Shown piece by piece: positions 57,297 through 64,000 of a DNA stretch of 64,000 nucleotides. Source of the DNA: Pseudoalteromonas sp. T1lg23B (GTDB taxonomy: Bacteria > Pseudomonadota > Gammaproteobacteria > Enterobacterales > Alteromonadaceae); the NCBI RefSeq assembly GCF_002964665.1, contig NZ_PQBZ01000034.1, forward strand, positions 1,472,962-1,536,961. The letters are read 5' to 3'. Every line of letters starts with the position of its first letter. The stretch's first letter is position 1. The notes below the pieces were generated by a model. That model did no database searches. It was not told where the DNA came from and saw nothing but the letters and a program-made list of their open reading frames with translations. The translations under genes and the position numbers were made by a program.

Positions 57297-58545
57297 TTTG
57301 ATAGTCTAACGGTCTAATACTGGCAATAACTTTAATATCGTGATCTGGCGAGCTTAAATCCAGTTCCTTAGCGGTGATATGATGCATATGCTTAGTGTTG
57401 TAAAACACTCTCACTATGGGTGCTGTAGGGGCATGCTGATTACCTTCCAACACTAAAGCCAAACGCTCATTGGTAAGTTTTACAATTGAACCCACAGGAT
57501 GAACGCCTAAACATTTGATAAAACGTTGGACTAACTCAGGGTCAAATTGCTCTTTGTTCGACAGTAAATATCTGAGCGCATGGACAGGCTCTTCTCCCTG
57601 TTGGTAGGGTCGTTCCGAGGTCATTGCATCATAAACGTCAACAATGGCCATCATGCGCGCTGCTTTGCTTATTTTATCGCCCTGTAAACCTCGTGGATAT
57701 CCTGAACCGTCCGCTCGCTCGTGATGGTTCACTATCATATCCATAATAAGCGGTGTGATCCCTTGCTCGCCCTTGACCAGACCCAACGAGTGTACCACAT
57801 GCTTTTTAACCGCTTTGAACTCCATCTCGTTGAGTTTGTCTCGTTTATTAACTAGACCCTGTGGCAATCGTGCGTGACCCACATCGTGTAGCATTGCGCC
57901 CATCGCCAATTGCTCGATCGTCGGCTGCTTAACCCCCAAGTACTTTGCAAATACACTGATCAAAATGGCGCAGTTAATCATATGACGCCAATTATACCCT
58001 TCTCTATCTTGTAGACGTGTCAATATTGCCATTGCATTGCTGTTACGCAGTACTGACTCAACAATCTCTTTGCTAATTTGGTTGATTAAACTGACGTCAG
58101 CCTTCATACCTGAGGTAATATCACCGTATAGAACTTGTATCTTACGGTTATGCATCTCAAAGGCCTGACTTGCGATCAAGAACTCTTTTTCGAGAGAGTT
58201 TGCGGTGCTGTCCTGTTCTTGCTTTTTACGAGAACGTGTTTGTGACTCTTCCTGTTGTTGTCCTCTACGCCTTCTTCTTTGCTTAGCTTCTATAAACTCA
58301 GATTCAGGTGTATTACGCTCAAGTGTTTCTTCACTCACTTGGTATTTTTGTGGGATTGCTATCTCACTCAGTGCAAAGTCGATATTCAGCTCTAACACAC
58401 CTTCATCATGCAAGCGACTGATGATCCCTTGATCCCGAACTAAGCCCCGCGATTTGATTTTCACACCCGCATCAGCACGCTGTTTGTGAACACTATCCAC
58501 AAACATGCCTGGTTTGAGTTCCGAAATTGGCAGTGTGACTCGCAT
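57256..58545 (-). CDS. HD-GYP domain protein (probable c-di-GMP phosphodiesterase)
   Basis: The 429-residue cytoplasmic protein has an N-terminal DUF3391 domain (about 1-125, LPISELKPGMFVDSV) with a basic Arg/Gln-rich insert, followed by an HD-GYP domain (about 150-320). The catalytic HD is in LHDVGHARLP and the GYP motif in NHHERADGSGYPRG, both complete, so hydrolysis of c-di-GMP is expected. I chose ATG 58545 rather than the TTG four codons upstream. Confidence 0.93.
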   Translation of the reverse strand: MRVTLPISELKPGMFVDSVHKQRADAGVKIKSRGLVRDQGIISRLHDEGVLELNIDFALSEIAIPQKYQVSEETLERNTPESEFIEAKQRRRRRGQQQEESQTRSRKKQEQDSTANSLEKEFLIASQAFEMHNRKIQVLYGDITSGMKADVSLINQISKEIVESVLRNSNAMAILTRLQDREGYNWRHMINCAILISVFAKYLGVKQPTIEQLAMGAMLHDVGHARLPQGLVNKRDKLNEMEFKAVKKHVVHSLGLVKGEQGITPLIMDMIVNHHERADGSGYPRGLQGDKISKAARMMAIVDVYDAMTSERPYQQGEEPVHALRYLLSNKEQFDPELVQRFIKCLGVHPVGSIVKLTNERLALVLEGNQHAPTAPIVRVFYNTKHMHHITAKELDLSSPDHDIKVIASIRPLDYQINLSRLLKDHLLA

Positions 58546-58681
58546 AGCTGGATTCAATCAAGATAAAGACATCAAGTACGATTAATAGCACTTTTCGGTA
58601 TAAAGAGTCTATATTACATTCGTTAAATAAGAATTAACTATTAGAATTTGGCAACAGAAAGGTGGTAAAACAGAAGTTTGG

Positions 58682-58707
58682 TAGGTGCCAACTGCGTTTG
58701 GCACCTA
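58682..58707 (-). terminator. Hairpin after rraB
   Basis: TAGGTGCCAA (58682-58691) pairs perfectly with TTGGCACCTA (58698-58707) over a 6-base loop, 30 bases after the rraB stop on the minus strand. The tail is not T-rich, so termination may be weak. Confidence 0.55.
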
Positions 58708-58736
58708 AATCGCTTAAGAACAGCTCATAAAGTTAC

Positions 58737-59072
58737 TTACTCTTGAAAATAAGTTCCCCAACCGTCATATTCAACATTGTGTTCTTGAGCGAGCGCAACC
58801 AGCTTGTCTACATCTTCCATAATCACGTCTGCGTCTAGCTCAACCTCGACTACAATATCGAATCCCCAGATTTTACTGCCATCTTCTAACTCAAGCTCAG
58901 CGGGGTCTTCAACATCATACCCAAGTCTAAATGCAGCCAACGCAGCATTTTCCAGTTTTTTGAAGTCTTCACATACAAAGTGATGCTCTACTTCATACAA
59001 CTTATCAGTCGCGGAACCATCTTCTAAAAGCGAATCAACAATGTCTTCACTTATTTCGCGCCAGTTTTCCAT
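58737..59072 (-). CDS. rraB: Ribonuclease E inhibitor RraB
   Basis: The 111-residue acidic protein matches the RraB family (ENWREISEDIVDSLLEDGS, LENAALAAFRLGYDV, EYDGWGTYF). RraB binds the C-terminal part of RNase E and changes which mRNAs the degradosome attacks. It overlaps plsC by 26 bases on the same strand, which implies co-transcription. Confidence 0.92.
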   Translation of the reverse strand: MENWREISEDIVDSLLEDGSATDKLYEVEHHFVCEDFKKLENAALAAFRLGYDVEDPAELELEDGSKIWGFDIVVEVELDADVIMEDVDKLVALAQEHNVEYDGWGTYFQE

Positions 59073-59784
59073 TATTCTCTCTCACTTTTTCATCAAGCAA
59101 GGCAATACGCTGTGCCATTAGTGCATGTACTGCCTGAGCATGTTCACGAGCGCTGATTTGTTCATCTAAATAAACCGGCGCTAAAATATCGATATAGATT
59201 GTACCATTGTCCCAACGATTTAGCTTAATACTATTGTGTGTACTGTTCATACACACAGGCACAACCGGCACCTGAGCATTTAACGCGGTATGAAATGCTC
59301 CGGTTTTAAATGGCAACAAGCCTCGTCCATAACTTCTTGTTCCTTCTGGAAACATCCACAGAGACAGACCCTTACTTTTTATCTTGGCGGCTGACTTACC
59401 CAAAGTACCTACCGCTTTAGAGCGGTTGCTACGATTGATAAGAATATTGCCAGATAACCAATATAGTTGGCCGAAGAATGGGATCCACTTTAAACTCTTC
59501 TTACCCATACTCACGGTTTTTTCTGGAACCACGGCTGTTAAAGTAAAAAGATCATAGTTATTTTGATGGTTAGCTACATATACCGCAGGCCCTAAGTTTA
59601 CACTGTCAGGGTGACGAGATACGGCCAACTTAACCCCTATCACCTTTGACATTTTGCCGAACCAACTAGCTATCGTGTGCACGTTATTGGGATGAAATGG
59701 ACGTACGGTGCATAGTAATAGCCCAAGTATACAGCTAAAAATAATAAACAACGCCATCGCTGCGATACGTAATACTGCCAACAA
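59047..59784 (-). CDS. plsC: 1-acyl-sn-glycerol-3-phosphate acyltransferase
   Basis: The 245-residue membrane enzyme makes phosphatidic acid from lysophosphatidic acid. An N-terminal membrane segment (about 5-27) precedes motif I in VANHQNNYDLFT (NHxxxxD) and motif III MFPEGTRSYGRG; VPVVPVCM is motif IV. It is first of plsC-rraB. Length matches E. coli PlsC. Confidence 0.94.
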   Translation of the reverse strand: MLAVLRIAAMALFIIFSCILGLLLCTVRPFHPNNVHTIASWFGKMSKVIGVKLAVSRHPDSVNLGPAVYVANHQNNYDLFTLTAVVPEKTVSMGKKSLKWIPFFGQLYWLSGNILINRSNRSKAVGTLGKSAAKIKSKGLSLWMFPEGTRSYGRGLLPFKTGAFHTALNAQVPVVPVCMNSTHNSIKLNRWDNGTIYIDILAPVYLDEQISAREHAQAVHALMAQRIALLDEKVRENNGKLARNK

Positions 59785-59873
59785 AATTATGTCTCCTCAT
59801 TTTCGAAGGCGCATTATAATCAAAATAGCGAACACTTGTAAGCTCAAATATCCCATTACTTTATCCACAAAAA

Positions 59874-59901
59874 CAAAAAAGCCGCTAACATGTAGCGGCT
59901 T
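59874..59901 (-). terminator. Rho-independent terminator after rpoH
   Basis: AAGCCGCTA (59879-59887) pairs with TAGCGGCTT (59893-59901) across a 5-base loop; on the minus strand TTTTTTGTTTTTG follows. Confidence 0.88.
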
Positions 59902-59922
59902 CTTTTTAAATTCAATAAATTA

Positions 59923-60786
59923 TCAGCTCATCGCAAGTTGCAGCTTTTTCATTGCCGATTTTTCTAGCTGACGTACACGCTCAGCAGATACGTTGTACTT
60001 CTCAGCCAAGTCTTGCAATGTGGCTTTTTCATCAGCTAACCAACGTGCACTGACAATATCCTGAGAGCGCTCATCCAAGGTCTTCAACGCTGAGAACAAA
60101 CGATTCTCTGATTGCTCCTGCCATTGCTCTTGCTCAATGACTTCAGCTAAGTCACTGTTTGCATCCGTTAGATACTGAACAGGAGAGTAACTACTTGCTG
60201 GAGAATCATCATTATCATCTTGAGTTAGGTCAAAGCCCATATCTTGCCCACTCATGCGAGATTCCATTTCACGGACTTCTTTTTCACTGACTCCTAACTC
60301 ATTGGCCACTGTCGTCACCTCGTCTTGGTTAAACCAACCTAGACGTTTTTTGTTCTTGCGAAGATTGAAAAACAATTTACGTTGTGCTTTGGTCGTAGCA
60401 ACTTTAACTATGCGCCAGTTTTTCAGCACATACTCATGAATTTCAGCTTTGATCCAATGCACTGCAAATGAAACAAGTCTTACGCCAACATCAGGATTAA
60501 AACGTTTAACAGCCTTCATCAGACCTATGTTACCTTCTTGGATAAGGTCTGCTTGAGGCAGGCCATAACCCGCGTAGCTTTTTGCAATATGGGCAACAAA
60601 GCGAAGGTGAGAAACGATAAGCTTTTTAGCAGCTTCCAGATCACCTTCTTGTTGAAGGCGAGTGGCCAACGCTTTTTCTTGCTCAGCATCAAGCATAGGA
60701 ATGGCACTCACAGTTTGTAAGTAACCGTCTAAGCTTGCGCTTTGTTGTCCAGCTGTTAGTGCTAATGCATATATATCTTTACTCAT
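59923..60786 (-). CDS. rpoH: RNA polymerase heat-shock sigma factor, sigma-32
   Basis: The 287-residue sigma factor directs transcription of heat-shock genes. Region 2 has [21 protein letters not shown] and [15 protein letters not shown]; the RpoH box [15 protein letters not shown] confirms the sigma-32 subgroup; region 4.2 has [20 protein letters not shown]. Its upstream region has a promoter and a perfect CIRCE element, so HrcA may repress it. It follows ftsX on the same strand after a 277-base gap, the E. coli order. Confidence 0.97.
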   Translation of the reverse strand: MSKDIYALALTAGQQSASLDGYLQTVSAIPMLDAEQEKALATRLQQEGDLEAAKKLIVSHLRFVAHIAKSYAGYGLPQADLIQEGNIGLMKAVKRFNPDVGVRLVSFAVHWIKAEIHEYVLKNWRIVKVATTKAQRKLFFNLRKNKKRLGWFNQDEVTTVANELGVSEKEVREMESRMSGQDMGFDLTQDDNDDSPASSYSPVQYLTDANSDLAEVIEQEQWQEQSENRLFSALKTLDERSQDIVSARWLADEKATLQDLAEKYNVSAERVRQLEKSAMKKLQLAMS

Positions 60787-60819
60787 TTTTCACCTCAGTG
60801 ATAAATATTTCAGTCCATT

Positions 60820-60846
60820 TTAGCACTCTTTGAGCAAGAGTGCTAA
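60820..60846 (-). promoter_or_regulatory. CIRCE element (HrcA operator) upstream of rpoH
   Basis: TTAGCACTC (60820-60828), 9 bases, GAGTGCTAA (60838-60846) is the exact CIRCE consensus. It lies 33 bases ahead of the rpoH ATG and just downstream of the -10, covering the probable start site. HrcA binds CIRCE and represses heat-shock genes until misfolded protein occupies GroEL. Transcribed, the same sequence would form a hairpin in the rpoH leader. Confidence 0.9.
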
Positions 60847-60850
60847 TGCG

Positions 60851-60880
60851 TATATAATACTTTTTCCAAAGAAAATGCAA
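60851..60880 (-). promoter_or_regulatory. Promoter of rpoH
   Basis: On the minus strand TTGCAT (60875-60880) lies 17 bases from TTATAT (60852-60857), or 18 from TATATA (60851-60856). The start site would be near 60845, at the edge of the CIRCE element. Confidence 0.6.
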
Positions 60881-61063
60881 GTGTTTTCTTTCTTCTTTTT
60901 AAAAAGCAAATAAACAATTGATTTAAATAGGATAAAAGAATCGTGCTAGGACGATAGGTTCGCTTACCTACTAGCAGCGTACCTACCTTTTGTGAACTAA
61001 TTATGACTAAACACAAGCACTTAAACGACATTATAGCAACGCCCAAGTGCTTAATTTAGCACT

Positions 61064-62050
61064 CTATACCTTGTCAGGCTCAATATCTTTAATATAGCGG
61101 TGCACCGACAGAAATGACCCACCAAAGCCTAACATTACCGCCAACAATAGTAAGGTGATTAGCTCATTGCCATTGAGTCCTTGCAGAACAAATGAACTTT
61201 GGTATACACCAGCGACCATAGAGACAGCAGATTCCAACCACCATAGCATCATGGCTACACTCATAAAAGCAACTAAGCCACCTACAATGCCATACCATAT
61301 CCCAGTCCATATAAATGGTGTATGAATAAAGGTATTGGTTGCTCCAACAAGTTTCAGTACTTGGATCTCTTCTTTCTTATCCATGATAGAGAGGCGTATC
61401 GTATTACCAATAATTAGGATCACGGCGCTCAGTAACAATAGCGCAATTGTTACAACACTTTCTTTCAGTAGGCTCAATAAGGCATTTAGACGCTCTAACC
61501 ACTCTATATCCAGCTTACCAAATTCAACTTCTCTTTCATCTTCTAGTTTATCCAGTAGTTGCTGCGCTGCTTGTGGTTTTCGATATCTGCTGGTTGGTGT
61601 GACCAGAACCACATTAGGCAAGGGGTTTTCCTCAAGATAATCCAACGCCTGCCCAAACCCCGACACTCGCTTAAACTCTTCCAATGCTTTTGTTTTGGAG
61701 ATCAGCTTGACGTCTTCAACCTCCGGATACAATGCCAAGCGTTTAACTAAGGTCTGAGTTTGTTGCTCTGTCATGGAGTCTTTTACAAATAAAGAAATCT
61801 CAGCGGCATCACTAAAGCCACTGCTGACCTGCTGCACATTTTTAACCACGATATACAAAGTTGCTGGCAGTGTGAGGCTTAACCCTAGTACTAAAATAGT
61901 CATCAATGAAGCCATCGGTGTACGCCACATTTCTCCTAGAGAATTAACTCCTTGGCGAAATACCGTCAATACGAAAAAGTAGCACCCCATAATCCAAGAT
62001 TTATCAAGACTGCTAGTTTGTGCGTCACGGCCTTTGAAAAGTAAACTCAT
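61064..62050 (-). CDS. ftsX: Cell division protein FtsX
   Basis: The 328-residue permease-like partner of FtsE has an N-terminal cytoplasmic stretch, a first membrane segment (about 48-70), a periplasmic domain (about 75-195) and three more membrane segments in the last third. With FtsE it activates periplasmic amidase at the septum through EnvC. It overlaps ftsE by 4 bases (ATGA). Confidence 0.95.
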   Translation of the reverse strand: MSLLFKGRDAQTSSLDKSWIMGCYFFVLTVFRQGVNSLGEMWRTPMASLMTILVLGLSLTLPATLYIVVKNVQQVSSGFSDAAEISLFVKDSMTEQQTQTLVKRLALYPEVEDVKLISKTKALEEFKRVSGFGQALDYLEENPLPNVVLVTPTSRYRKPQAAQQLLDKLEDEREVEFGKLDIEWLERLNALLSLLKESVVTIALLLLSAVILIIGNTIRLSIMDKKEEIQVLKLVGATNTFIHTPFIWTGIWYGIVGGLVAFMSVAMMLWWLESAVSMVAGVYQSSFVLQGLNGNELITLLLLAVMLGFGGSFLSVHRYIKDIEPDKV

Positions 62051-62724
62051 AGCTGTCCCTCCATCAATGGGTCTTGGCTTAAGCGACCATGATTTAGAGT
62101 CAGACTACGGTATTTCATACGCGCAATCAGACCTAAATCATGAGTGGCAATTAACACTGCAGTACCATGACGATTAAAGTCTTCGAATAAACGCAGGATC
62201 TCCATTGATAGCTCAGGGTCTAAGTTACCAGTCGGTTCATCTGCCAAAAGCAATGGTGGAGAATTTACGATAGCGCGAGCAATACCAACACGTTGTTGCT
62301 CACCACCAGACAAAGTGCTTGGCTGACATCGTACTTTATCTAACAGTCCTACCTTATCTAATGCAGCATGGACCCGTTTGGCAATATGCTTGTGATGCAT
62401 GCCTTCTATGACTAGCGGCAGCGCAACATTATCAAATACATTGTAGCGTTCAAGTAAACGATGGTTTTGAAAAATGATACCAATATCCCGACGTACAAAG
62501 GGGATCTGGCGATTACTTACCCCGTTTAAATCGACACCATTAATAAATACACGCCCTGCTGAGGGGCGTTCCATAACGCTGATCAACTTTAATAAGGTAC
62601 TCTTACCCGCACCACTGTGACCTGTCAAAAAAGCCAATTCACCATTACCTAGCTCAAAACTGACTTTTTCTAAAGCTCGGTGGCCACCCGGATACGTTTT
62701 ACTGACTTGGTCAAATTTGATCAT
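62047..62724 (-). CDS. ftsE: Cell division ATP-binding protein FtsE
   Basis: The 225-residue ABC ATPase powers FtsX. It has Walker [13 protein letters not shown], the signature [14 protein letters not shown] and Walker [13 protein letters not shown]. Second gene of ftsY-ftsE-ftsX; the gap to ftsY is 66 bases. Confidence 0.96.
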   Translation of the reverse strand: MIKFDQVSKTYPGGHRALEKVSFELGNGELAFLTGHSGAGKSTLLKLISVMERPSAGRVFINGVDLNGVSNRQIPFVRRDIGIIFQNHRLLERYNVFDNVALPLVIEGMHHKHIAKRVHAALDKVGLLDKVRCQPSTLSGGEQQRVGIARAIVNSPPLLLADEPTGNLDPELSMEILRLFEDFNRHGTAVLIATHDLGLIARMKYRSLTLNHGRLSQDPLMEGQL

Positions 62725-62790
62725 GTTAGGCCTGCTTATAATTGTGTTTTAGACCAAAGAAAGGGAGCACTTTGTCTCCCACTTATTATT

Positions 62791-64000
62791 TTACGCGTCA
62801 TCGTTGCTAAATAACGCTTCGATAAAATCATCACTTTTAAAGGTGCGTAAATCGTCAATCCCTTCACCTACACCGATATAACGAATTGGTATCTGGAATT
62901 TATCTGCGACAGCAAAGATGACGCCACCTTTTGCTGTACCATCTAGCTTAGTCAAAGAAATACCCGTTAGGCCAACGGCCTGATTGAATAGGTTAACTTG
63001 GCTGATAGCATTTTGACCCGTTCCTGCATCGATTGTCAGCATGACTTCATGAGGTGCATCTGGGTCCAGTTTTTTCATAACACGAGCGATTTTTTCCAGC
63101 TCTTGCATCAGATTATCTTTGTTCTGTAAGCGACCAGCTGTATCGGCTATCAATACATCGATATTACGCGCTTTCGCAGCTTGAAATGCATCAAAAACTA
63201 CCGACGCACTGTCAGCACCGGTATGTTGTGCAACCACGGGGATATCGTTACGCTCTCCCCAAACCTGTAACTGCTCCACGGCTGCTGCTCGGAAAGTGTC
63301 ACCCGCCGCCAACATAACAGACTTCCCTTGCTGTTGAAATTGCTTGGCCATTTTACCTATGGTGGTAGTTTTACCTACTCCATTAACGCCAACCATCAGG
63401 ATCACAAATGGCTTTTTGTCTTTTGGGATCTCAAGTGGCTGTTCTGCTTCTTTGAGCATCTCAGCCATTTCTTGCTTCATTAGCTCGTAAAGTGCATCAC
63501 CATCTTTTAACTGCTTACGATCCGCCGCATCTGTCAAGCTATCAATTAACTTCATGGTGGTATCAACGCCTAAATCGGCTGTTAATAGCTGAGTTTCAAG
63601 CTCTTCGAATAACTCATCATCAATCTTTTTGCCCTTAAAGATTGACGCTATGCCAGAACCTAAATTTACTTTGGTTTTAAGCAAGCCTTTTTTCAATCTG
63701 GTGAAGAAGCCTTCTTTCTTCGGTTTATCTTCGGCATCTTTGGCTTGGGCTTCTGCTGCGGCTTGCTCTGCTTGTGCTTTCGCCTCGGCTTCTGCGGCTA
63801 ATCGTTGACGCTCGGCCTCTTCTGCGACGGCTTGCTCTGCCTGTGCTTTCGCCTCGGCTTCTGCAGCTAAACGTTGACGCTCGGCCTCTTCTGCAGCGGC
63901 TTGCTCTGCCTGTGCTTTCGCCTCGGCTTCTGCAGCTAAACGTTGACGCTCGGCCTCTTCTGCGGCGGCTTGCTCCGCTTGTGCTTTCGCCTCGGCTTCT
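62791..64000 (-). CDS. ftsY: Signal recognition particle receptor FtsY (partial, N-terminus outside window)
   Basis: FtsY docks ribosomes carrying membrane-protein chains through SRP. The NG domain (last about 300 residues) has GVNGVGKTTTIGKMA, DTAGRLQNKDNLM and LTKLDGTAKGG. An ATG at 63696 lies inside the frame, but the frame runs on without a stop to the window edge, so that ATG is not the start. The acidic N-terminal A domain here is built from near-identical 23-residue repeats rich in Ala, Glu and Gln (EEAERQRLAAEAEAKAQAEQ). The true start lies beyond 64000. Confidence 0.96.
   Translation of the reverse strand, partial: EAEAKAQAEQAAAEEAERQRLAAEAEAKAQAEQAAAEEAERQRLAAEAEAKAQAEQAVAEEAERQRLAAEAEAKAQAEQAAAEAQAKDAEDKPKKEGFFTRLKKGLLKTKVNLGSGIASIFKGKKIDDELFEELETQLLTADLGVDTTMKLIDSLTDAADRKQLKDGDALYELMKQEMAEMLKEAEQPLEIPKDKKPFVILMVGVNGVGKTTTIGKMAKQFQQQGKSVMLAAGDTFRAAAVEQLQVWGERNDIPVVAQHTGADSASVVFDAFQAAKARNIDVLIADTAGRLQNKDNLMQELEKIARVMKKLDPDAPHEVMLTIDAGTGQNAISQVNLFNQAVGLTGISLTKLDGTAKGGVIFAVADKFQIPIRYIGVGEGIDDLRTFKSDDFIEALFSNDDA
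63761..64000 (-). repeat. 69-base tandem repeat within ftsY
   Basis: The marker GCTTGCTC recurs at 63761, 63830, 63899 and 63968, exactly 69 bases apart, and the copies differ at only a few positions. Each encodes 23 residues, so copy-number change keeps the frame. At least three and a half copies are visible and the array leaves the window. Confidence 0.92.

Noticed and set aside
61046..61063. AGTGCT/AGCACT hairpin after ftsX as a second CIRCE or a terminator
   Set aside because: The arms are only 6 bases with the wrong spacing for CIRCE, and no T run follows.
63761..64000. Regular 69-base repeats as a possible CRISPR array
   Set aside because: There are no variable spacers and the repeats are in frame within ftsY.

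Overview
The window is a stretch of core chromosome from a marine gammaproteobacterium, most likely Pseudoalteromonas or a close relative in the Alteromonadales. The evidence is the base composition (low-to-mid 40s percent GC by eye), gene orders shared with E. coli (pdhR-aceE-aceF-lpd, serB divergent from ytjB, lptF-lptG divergent from pepA-holC-valS, ftsY-ftsE-ftsX-rpoH, holD-rimI, guaB-guaA divergent from xseA), and marine-gamma families such as DUF3581 and the M16 lipoprotein peptidase. I saw no phage, transposon, plasmid or CRISPR material.

Layout. 1-2033: a LysR regulator (cut by the left edge) divergent from an SbtA-type bicarbonate permease that carries a frameshift. 2032-4855: the GDP-mannose genes manB and manC. 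5056-12162: the pyruvate dehydrogenase operon with its PdhR promoter and operator. 12592-18029: a secreted protein, an unknown protein, serB/ytjB, a TatD nuclease and pdxH. 18213-23668: prfC, a large hybrid sensor kinase, rimI and holD. 23746-28602: tRNA-Trp, guaA, guaB, xseA. 28599-38051: a membrane-anchored coiled-coil protein, cysE, an M16 protease, a frameshifted MetF-like gene behind a MetJ box, an RhlE-type helicase, DUF3581 and gltX. 38149-46521: a glutaredoxin-like protein, a diguanylate cyclase, proB, small membrane proteins, an amidohydrolase, a Crp/Fnr-type regulator, a phosphoribosyltransferase and a P-loop kinase. 46679-54881: tRNA-Leu(CAA), an RDD protein, lptFG, pepA-holC-valS. 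54985-64000: two outer-membrane proteins, an HD-GYP protein, rraB, plsC, rpoH, ftsX, ftsE and ftsY (cut by the right edge).

Most genes are housekeeping, so the interest lies in regulation and in what sits between genes. A perfect CIRCE element (27 of 27 positions fit TTAGCACTC-N9-GAGTGCTAA) covers the probable start site of rpoH, which would place the heat-shock sigma factor under HrcA control. A compact three-way-junction RNA can be drawn on the minus strand at 43722-43823; it has a U6 tail and a promoter-like sequence, lies divergent from the Crp/Fnr-type regulator, and I do not recognise it. The LysR/SbtA gap has a dyad plus a repeated half-site, the usual arrangement for a LysR activator. 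Other candidate sites are MetJ, PdhR, FadR-like and Fur-like. Two genes (sbtA-like and metF-like) each need one inserted base to read through; they are either real inactivations or sequence errors. All calls are from reading the sequence, with no database search.
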